A stretch of 64,000 nucleotides of DNA, taken from assembly GCA_013791905.1 (NCBI GenBank), contig VMSX01000030.1, positions 414,741-478,740 of the forward strand, in the 5' to 3' direction. The translations under genes were made by a program, and so were the position numbers. Below the pieces are notes generated by a model, which made no database searches, was not told the origin of the DNA, and saw only the letters and a program-made list of their open reading frames with translations. Shown here piece by piece: positions 57,385-64,000 of the stretch (position 1 is the stretch's first letter; each line of letters starts with the position of its first letter). The DNA comes from Rhodocyclaceae bacterium. Its GTDB lineage: Bacteria > Pseudomonadota > Gammaproteobacteria > Burkholderiales > Rhodocyclaceae.

Positions 57385-57528
57385 GTGTATATCCCATTAG
57401 TTACAGCATCCGTATTCGCCTTGCAGGCGCCGGGGCAACTGCTGAAACCCACCACCGATCCCAGTGATTTCAAAGCCTTGGAACGTTCACGCCTGGCGTC
57501 GGGACACAAGTTTGCAATGTCGCAGTAA
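57385..57528 (+). CDS. Possible 47-residue ORF upstream of the porin
   Basis: A GTG-initiated frame of 47 codons: a short hydrophobic start (VYIPLVTASVFALQAPG) followed by LLKPTTDPSDFKALERSRLA and GHKFAMSQ. The composition looks protein-like, but a GAGGGGAG box lies rather far (14 bases) from the GTG. It could be a small exported peptide, a leader peptide or the decayed end of a lost gene. I do not recognise it. Confidence 0.25.
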   Translation: MYIPLVTASVFALQAPGQLLKPTTDPSDFKALERSRLASGHKFAMSQ

Positions 57529-57544
57529 ATCCTTAGGAGAAGTC

Positions 57545-59293
57545 ATGAACCAGACATTCAGGAAGAAATTGCTCGTCACCTTGATCGCAGGTTTGGCCCT
57601 GCCGATGGTCGCCAGCGCCGCTGACGCCGACCTGCTCAAGAAGCTCGAAGCCCTGTCGCGCGAGATCGAGACGCTGCGCGCCCAGGTCAAGGCCAGCGAA
57701 GATAAGGTCAACAACCTGGCCGCGAAGTCGGAAACCGTCGCTGTCGCCGATCTCAAGAGCAAGGTCCAGCGTCTGGAAGACAAGTCCCTGAGCAAGTGGC
57801 TGAGCGTCGGTGGTGATTATCAGTTCCGTGTCGATTCACTGCGGGGCGAGACAAAGACCTTTACCGATGTCAGCGCCACTTTCGCCAATGCTCAAAATGC
57901 AGCATGGGCAGCCTTTATAGCTGATCCAACTGACCCATTACTTGGCCAACTAATGGGTTTCAGTCAAGGAATGTCTGGCGTCAAAACCTATGATCAGGCA
58001 CAGGCCTTCATCGCGGGTGTCGGCGGCATGGCCGCCATTAACGGTCTCATTGGACCTTATGCCGTTTCCGTACCCGCCTATAAACCCAAAAACTCCGCGC
58101 TCTACACCAACCGCTTTGGCCTCGATCTCGGCGCCAAGGTGACCCAGGATGTCAGCTTCAACGCCCGTCTGGCGATGTACAAGGTGTTCGGCTCGCAGAG
58201 CGATGCAGCCCTCAGCAACGCCGGCGCCGCGCCCTTCTTCGCCGACCGCGTCGGCGTCTTCGACGGCACCGTCAGCCATGTGCCTTCAGACAGCCGCCTC
58301 AACGTTGACCGCGTGTATGCCACCTGGAGCAACATCGCCGATCAGGACATGTGGTTCTCGGTCGGTCGTCGTCCCTCCACCGGCGGCGCCCCGAGCAACC
58401 TGCGCACCAACAATTCACGCCCCGGCAAGGGCGGCACGCCCGCGCTGCTGGTCGATTACGCCTTCGACGGCATGACCCTCGGCTATGCGCCGGAATTCGA
58501 CGACCTGCCCGGCGCCTATGCCAAGGTCTGCTATGGCGTCGGCTTCGACAGCGGCTTCACCCGCTCTGGCAATTCGATCAAGGACACCACCATGCTCGGC
58601 GTCGCCGTCGTGCCGATCGACACCGCCCCGCTGCGCGTCTGGCTGCAGTGGAACCGCGGCATGCAGATTTTCGACGCGCCGGTGATGAGCAACACCTACT
58701 TCGGCAACACCGCCCCGAGCATCAACCTTGGCGATATCGACTGGTTCGGCATCGGCGCCATGAGCACCTTCAAGGATGTCGGTTCCGGCGACCTGCATGT
58801 TTTCGCCGACTGGGGCCTTTCCCGCACCAAGCCGAACAACAACGTTTCGGCACAATTCGGCTTCCAGGGTCTACTGACGGGTGCCTTCTTCTCACCGGAA
58901 GCGCCGAGCAACAAGACCGGCCAAGCCATCGCCTTGGGCATGCGCTACGACCTGCCATCGAAGACCAAAATCGGCTTCGAGTATAATAAGGGCTCGAAGA
59001 ACTGGATCACCTTCGCACCGGCTGCCGACGATATGTGGACATCCAAGTTCGGTACCCGCGGCGATGTGTATGAGCTTTACGTCATTCAGGAACTGGATCG
59101 CACGCCGATCTCTTCCTATGCCAGCAGCGCCTTTTTCCGCTTCGGTGCGAAGTATTACGACTTCAAATATACCGGCAGCAACAACTGGGTCGGTGCACCT
59201 GTAGCCATCTCGAGCGTTAATGGTCAAATGATGACCACGACGCCGCTGAAGAATGCTACCGATATTTATGCAACTTTTGAGGTCAAGTTCTGA
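57545..59293 (+). CDS. DUF3373 family outer-membrane porin
   Basis: A 582-residue exported protein: signal peptide LLVTLIAGLALPMVASA, a periplasmic coiled coil (LLKKLEALSREIETLRAQVKASEDKVNNLAAKSE, about residues 25-75), then a beta-barrel ending in aromatic-terminated ATFEVKF as outer-membrane proteins do. ATG 57545 has AGGAGA five bases upstream. The family is often described as porins linked to electron-transfer or anion-uptake genes; the substrate here is unknown. Its position after pit would allow a role in phosphate passage. Confidence 0.82.
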   Translation: MNQTFRKKLLVTLIAGLALPMVASAADADLLKKLEALSREIETLRAQVKASEDKVNNLAAKSETVAVADLKSKVQRLEDKSLSKWLSVGGDYQFRVDSLRGETKTFTDVSATFANAQNAAWAAFIADPTDPLLGQLMGFSQGMSGVKTYDQAQAFIAGVGGMAAINGLIGPYAVSVPAYKPKNSALYTNRFGLDLGAKVTQDVSFNARLAMYKVFGSQSDAALSNAGAAPFFADRVGVFDGTVSHVPSDSRLNVDRVYATWSNIADQDMWFSVGRRPSTGGAPSNLRTNNSRPGKGGTPALLVDYAFDGMTLGYAPEFDDLPGAYAKVCYGVGFDSGFTRSGNSIKDTTMLGVAVVPIDTAPLRVWLQWNRGMQIFDAPVMSNTYFGNTAPSINLGDIDWFGIGAMSTFKDVGSGDLHVFADWGLSRTKPNNNVSAQFGFQGLLTGAFFSPEAPSNKTGQAIALGMRYDLPSKTKIGFEYNKGSKNWITFAPAADDMWTSKFGTRGDVYELYVIQELDRTPISSYASSAFFRFGAKYYDFKYTGSNNWVGAPVAISSVNGQMMTTTPLKNATDIYATFEVKF

Positions 59294-59368
59294 TCATAGT
59301 ATTTGATCCGGCGGGCAGAAGTTATACTGCTCGCCGACAATTCTTGAACCAACTACAAGGAGTAACAC

Positions 59369-59692
59369 ATGAAAAGCAAACTGTCCGCAATCCTCTTCTC
59401 GGCCGTTCTGGCTGTCTCCAGCCTGACCTTGGCCGGCAATGCCGCTGCTTCCGGCGAAGCCCGCATGCTCGGCCCGATGAACAAGGTCACCATGTCTGCC
59501 GATGGCAAGTCCGCCGTTGCTGAACTCACCGACAGCAAGACCAAGGAAGCCATCACCATCACCATCACCGACGAACTGACCCTGGACAAGTTCAAGGCCA
59601 AGCAGATCGTCCCCGGTGACGAGATTCGTGCCCGCTACATGAAGGATGGCAAGAACACCAGCAAGTCCTTCAAGAAGGCTGCCGGCTGCTGA
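59369..59692 (+). CDS. Small exported protein, unknown function
   Basis: 107 residues with a clear signal peptide (ILFSAVLAVSSLTLAGNAAAS). The mature part of about 80 residues is Lys/Asp/Thr-rich with short beta-like segments (NKVTMSADGKSAVAELTDS, EAITITITDELTLDKFKAKQ) and ends in a single Cys (KKAAGC). An AAGGAG box lies nine bases before the ATG. A strong terminator follows, so it is probably expressed alone and strongly. I do not recognise the family. Confidence 0.75.
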   Translation: MKSKLSAILFSAVLAVSSLTLAGNAAASGEARMLGPMNKVTMSADGKSAVAELTDSKTKEAITITITDELTLDKFKAKQIVPGDEIRARYMKDGKNTSKSFKKAAGC

Positions 59693-59708
59693 TTTAATAA
59701 AAAACTTC

Positions 59709-59734
59709 GTCATTCCGGCTTGCGCCGGGGTGAC
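59709..59734. repeat. REP-like hairpin
   Basis: GTCATTCCGGC and GCCGGGGTGAC form an 11-pair hairpin (two G-T pairs) around TTGC. It shares the GTCATTCC arm with the pstS-pstC hairpin at 26657-26688. Confidence 0.7.
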
Positions 59735-59741
59735 ACAAGTT

Positions 59742-59780
59742 AAAAAGAGCCAAAACGGCATTGCCGTTTTGGCTCTTTTT
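59742..59780. terminator. Bidirectional intrinsic terminator
   Basis: A nearly perfect stem, AGAGCCAAAACGGC paired with GCCGTTTTGGCTCT around a three-base loop, is flanked by A5 on the left and T5 on the right, so it can stop transcription both from the small exported protein gene and from glmM on the opposite strand. Confidence 0.93.
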
Positions 59781-59853
59781 GTTTTAGCGCTTTTTTTCAG
59801 TAATTAAATCGGTTGACCGCAGGAAATCCCCGTGGAACTGCTGGAACGGCATT

Positions 59854-61224
<1,371 letters not shown>

Positions 61225-61226
61225 CC

Positions 61227-62069
61227 TTATTCTCCCTTCGTTCCGTGTTCGGTTGCTGACAGCACCGCCAACGCATCCTTGGTCGCCGCGACATCATGCA
61301 CCCGCACGATCTTCGCACCCCGCTCTACTGCCAATACCGCCGCCGCCACACTGGCATGAATCCGCGCAACGCCATTCGGCTGGCCGGTCACGGCACCCAG
61401 CATCGACTTGCGCGATAGGCCGGCCAGCATCGGCACGCCCAGATCGTTGAAACGCGGCAGTTCACGCAACAAAGTGTAGTTGTGATCGACTGTTTTGCCG
61501 AAGCCGAAACCGGGATCGATCAGCAGCCGCTCGCGTGGAATGCCGGCTGCCATGCAGGCCGCGACCCGTGCAGCAAGAAAATCACGTACTTCCCCCGTCA
61601 CGTCGGCGTACTGCGGGTTGGCTTGCATGGTGCGCGGCTCGCCCTGCATGTGCATCAAGCACACGGCCGCGTCGCTGGCAGCGACCACCGCCAGCGCACC
61701 GGTCGCCTGCAGGGCCAAAATGTCATTGATCATGGCGGCGCCGGCGTCAATCGCCGCGCGCATCACCTCCGGCTTGGCGGTATCGACCGAGATCGGCAGG
61801 CCCCAGTCGCGCACTGCGTGCAGGACCAGCAGCAAACGGGCAATCTCGACCTCGGCCGGCACTGGCGCAGCACCGGGACGGGACGACTCCGCGCCCAGAT
61901 CAAGCATGTCCGCACCGGCATCCCGCTGCGCCGCCGCATGCGCGATGCCGGCAGCGGCACTGTCACCCACCCCGTCGCCAGAAAACGAATCGGGCGTCAG
62001 GTTGACGATGCCCATGATGAGGGGGCGCGCAAGGGAGAGGCGGAAGGAACCGCAGTGCAGAAGTGTCAT
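61227..62069 (-). CDS. folP: Dihydropteroate synthase
   Basis: Folate pathway TIM-barrel enzyme joining p-aminobenzoate to the pterin pyrophosphate; target of sulfonamides. 280 residues. [52 protein letters not shown] and [15 protein letters not shown] are the family motifs. Pairs with glmM in the common folP-glmM arrangement. Confidence 0.96.
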   Translation of the reverse strand: MTLLHCGSFRLSLARPLIMGIVNLTPDSFSGDGVGDSAAAGIAHAAAQRDAGADMLDLGAESSRPGAAPVPAEVEIARLLLVLHAVRDWGLPISVDTAKPEVMRAAIDAGAAMINDILALQATGALAVVAASDAAVCLMHMQGEPRTMQANPQYADVTGEVRDFLAARVAACMAAGIPRERLLIDPGFGFGKTVDHNYTLLRELPRFNDLGVPMLAGLSRKSMLGAVTGQPNGVARIHASVAAAVLAVERGAKIVRVHDVAATKDALAVLSATEHGTKGE

Positions 62070-62102
62070 TGCCGCCGGATTTTACCGAACTGCGCCGGCA
62101 AC

Positions 62103-63386
62103 TCAGAAATAGAAGCGGGCCATCAATTCCAGCTTGCGGGCGTTCTGCTTTTCGCCGAACTCGCTGCCCGCCTTGCCTGACAGCCAGCTGGCGCGCAGGC
62201 GTAGGTCGAGATTCGTGATGCCGGTGTAGAGCAGTTCCGGCGTCAGCGAGTAGCTGCGATCATCTAGATTGGTGATTATGGTCAGTGAAGGGGTGAAATA
62301 GACGATGTCGAAGGGTTCCTTCTGACTCGCACGCAGGTACAGGTAACGCTCGCCGGGGTTGGCGCGGGCATAACTTGGGCCGAGTTGCCGCGCCTTGCTC
62401 AGCAACGCATCGCTCCCGGTGGCCTGAAACTGGGCGAGGCCGTTGTCGATCAGTTGATAATAATCCCGCGTCTGATGTTCGCTATAGCCGGTGCCGTTGC
62501 GGTAATACTCCAGGATGTAGGTCGTATCCTGTTCGGTCAGATAACGCAAACCGAGCAGAGCGCTTGTCACATTGCGGCGCTCTGAGGTGACTGCGCCGCT
62601 CGCTGCTACGCTGCGCAGATCGAAATCGCGGATCTTCGCCCATTCGCCGTGAATCTCCAGCGCACTGCTCAGGTTGCGCGAGAAATCGACGCCGAAACGC
62701 GGTGAGCGGCTGCCGCGTCCCAGCCAGGTGAAGTCGATATCGGTATCCCGATAGAGCAGATAAAGCTTGGCGGCGGCATTCAGGTGGTCGGGCTTGCCGA
62801 AATCGGCATTGACCTGTGAACTGACCGGCAGGATGACGGGTGTGAAGGCAACTGTTTTCAGATCGCCAGCGAAGTTGCGGATGAAGTCAGCGGCAAGCAT
62901 CGTGAAACCTTCGCGCGCCAGTTCGACATCGTTGGCATCCTTCGGCCGTTCGACAAAACCAACGGGATTCCAGGCATAACCCTTGCCCCACTTGAGCGCC
63001 TGCTTGCCGACATCGAGCGTGAAACCCGGGTCGGGTTTCCAGGACAGATAGGCTTCGTCGAAACGGTTGATGCGCTCGCTGGTCAGCGCGTCGCGGCGTA
63101 CCTCGGCATCGGCGCGAAAGCGCAGGACAAAATCATCGCGGGTGAATTTGCCGTCCAGCTTGAGCGTCGCGGCGGTGCGATCCAGCGTATCGCTCGCTGC
63201 GCGGTCGTAGAAGTTGAGCTTGTACAGCGCGCCATCGTGGTTGAGCCAGGCGCGTTCAGTCTTAAGCTCCAGATAACCGCCAAATTCGAAAGGCTTCTTG
63301 TCGAATTCGGCGGCATCGAACTTGAACTCTTCGGCCTGGACACCGCCGGCCAACAGGCAGGCCAGCAGCACCAGCATCCGCTTCAT
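62103..63386 (-). CDS. Outer-membrane beta-barrel protein
   Basis: A 427-residue exported protein: signal peptide MKRMLVLLACLLAGGVQA, then alternating beta-strand sequence ending in KLELMARFYF with a C-terminal Phe, typical of outer-membrane barrels. Recognisable stretches include FEFGGYLELKTERAWLNHDG, LDVGKQALKWGKGYAWNPVGF and RNVTSALLGLRYLTEQDTTYILEYY. It starts 7 bp after the stop of the LolA-like gene upstream. The pairing suggests a shared role in outer-membrane lipid or small-molecule traffic, perhaps with an RND-type exporter outside the window. Confidence 0.75.
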   Translation of the reverse strand: MKRMLVLLACLLAGGVQAEEFKFDAAEFDKKPFEFGGYLELKTERAWLNHDGALYKLNFYDRAASDTLDRTAATLKLDGKFTRDDFVLRFRADAEVRRDALTSERINRFDEAYLSWKPDPGFTLDVGKQALKWGKGYAWNPVGFVERPKDANDVELAREGFTMLAADFIRNFAGDLKTVAFTPVILPVSSQVNADFGKPDHLNAAAKLYLLYRDTDIDFTWLGRGSRSPRFGVDFSRNLSSALEIHGEWAKIRDFDLRSVAASGAVTSERRNVTSALLGLRYLTEQDTTYILEYYRNGTGYSEHQTRDYYQLIDNGLAQFQATGSDALLSKARQLGPSYARANPGERYLYLRASQKEPFDIVYFTPSLTIITNLDDRSYSLTPELLYTGITNLDLRLRASWLSGKAGSEFGEKQNARKLELMARFYF

Positions 63387-63393
63387 TTGCGCC

Positions 63394-64000
63394 TCATTTG
63401 CGCAGATCCTCGACGCGCGGCAGGTTGTTGAGCGTGAACACCTCGTCGGCAAAGCTGCGTTTCTTGATCTGCGCATACAGCATCACCGACTTGTAGTCCT
63501 TGTACAGCGGGCTGTCGGTTTCGAGTGTCGCGGGTCGCTTGATGCCGCCGCCGAAGTCCTTGACATCCTTGAAGCGCAGCGTCTTGATCAGCATGCCGCT
63601 GGCAGCGTAGCACTCGATGGTGACGGGCAAGAGCGCTTTCTTGTCCACCCACATCTTCAGGCGGTCGTAGGCCACCTCGCCGGTCTTGGCCTTGAGCTTG
63701 AGCAGATGCTGGCCCTGGTCGTCCTCGACCGACTCGACGTTGTATTCCTCGGCGTAGTCGATGCGCAGGATGTCGGCATTGTTGAAGACGCCGCCGGTCA
63801 CCGATTGCAGGCTGGTGATGCGGATCGGCTTGCCCACCTCGGGGATGTAGAGCCACATGTTGTCGTCCAGGCGCAAAGTCGCGCGGCCCTTGTCGCTTTG
63901 CGGTGCCAGGAACAGCGCCACCACCTTGTCGCGTCCCTTCTTCACCGAATACAGCACGAACTCCTTGCGCTTGCCGTCCGGCTCCACGTTGATGAGCTTG
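63394..64000 (-). CDS. LolA-like outer-membrane lipoprotein-sorting protein (partial)
   Basis: The C-terminal about 200 residues of a LolA_like (COG2834-type) protein; the 5' end lies beyond the window, since the frame stays open to the last base. Features: RKEFVLYSVKKGRDKVVALF, DDNMWLYIPEVGKPIRI, VDKKALLPVTIECYAASG and a C-terminal NNLPRVEDLRK. Such proteins bind lipids in the periplasm and are commonly encoded next to RND exporters and outer-membrane proteins. Confidence 0.8.
   Translation of the reverse strand, partial: KLINVEPDGKRKEFVLYSVKKGRDKVVALFLAPQSDKGRATLRLDDNMWLYIPEVGKPIRITSLQSVTGGVFNNADILRIDYAEEYNVESVEDDQGQHLLKLKAKTGEVAYDRLKMWVDKKALLPVTIECYAASGMLIKTLRFKDVKDFGGGIKRPATLETDSPLYKDYKSVMLYAQIKKRSFADEVFTLNNLPRVEDLRK

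Larger units (their letters stand above)
57171..57544. other. 374-bp intergenic region with AT-rich tract
   Basis: Between pit and the porin gene lie a copy of the dispersed repeat (57270-57294), then about 60 bp of strongly AT-rich DNA (57298-57357, with an alternating TATATATATA run), which stands out sharply in this GC-rich window. A short possible ORF (57385-57528) follows. The AT tract could be an UP element, a promoter or a nucleoid-protein site for the porin gene. Confidence 0.7.

Overview
The window is high-GC DNA with tightly packed, often overlapping genes. Gene content (complete nuoA-N, Pst transporter, DUF3422, DUF3373 porin, Acr3/ArsC) and protein style suggest a free-living betaproteobacterium, probably of the Rhodocyclales or a close relative. 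That placement is an inference from gene style, not a database match.

Layout. 1-5.9 kb: tex, an AIM24-like protein, slyX, the GTPase gene ylqF and a DUF484/GGDEF diguanylate cyclase. 5.9-23.5 kb: one long minus-strand block reading tpiA, secG, a UbiE-like methyltransferase, an unrecognised 213-residue gene, tRNA-Leu(GAG) and then the full 14-gene complex I operon nuoA to nuoN. 23.7-34 kb: pstSCAB, two GT4 glycosyltransferases, a Cache protein, a CYTH-CHAD protein and a PlcP-like phosphoesterase. 34-46 kb: the C-P lyase region. An accessory minus-strand operon (2H phosphoesterase, phnN, a beta-hydroxyacid dehydrogenase, a deletion-damaged phnM'-'phnP, an EamA transporter) lies next to the core operon phnGHIJKLM plus an EEP phosphoesterase, with a PhnF repressor between them. 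46-53 kb: an IS3-type remnant, acr3-arsC, phnCDE, a second complete phnM and a PhnO-like acetyltransferase. 53-59.7 kb: olsB, DUF3422, a PiT phosphate transporter, a DUF3373 porin and a small exported protein. 59.8-64 kb: glmM, folP and an outer-membrane barrel gene with a LolA-like partner that runs off the window.

How it works together. About 30 kb in the middle is a phosphorus-scavenging island. It covers high-affinity and low-affinity phosphate uptake, phosphonate uptake and C-P bond cleavage, and a predicted membrane-lipid remodelling module (PlcP phospholipase, Agt-type glycosyltransferase, OlsB ornithine-lipid acyltransferase). Pho-box-like direct repeats can be read upstream of pstS, the CYTH-CHAD gene, the Agt-plcP pair, phnC, the PhnO-like gene and olsB, so the island looks like a clustered PhoB regulon. 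A palindromic TGT(C/A)TAGACA motif in front of both phn operons is a candidate PhnF operator.

The most unexpected structure is a dispersed 25-bp repeat, core GTCGGCGCTGGCGGGACGGC, with a 45-46-bp long form. There are about a dozen copies in both orientations. Several lie in frame inside or at the ends of genes (tex, ylqF, nuoG, phnI, arsC), where they appear to add residues. Others lie in intergenic gaps or flank the IS remnant.
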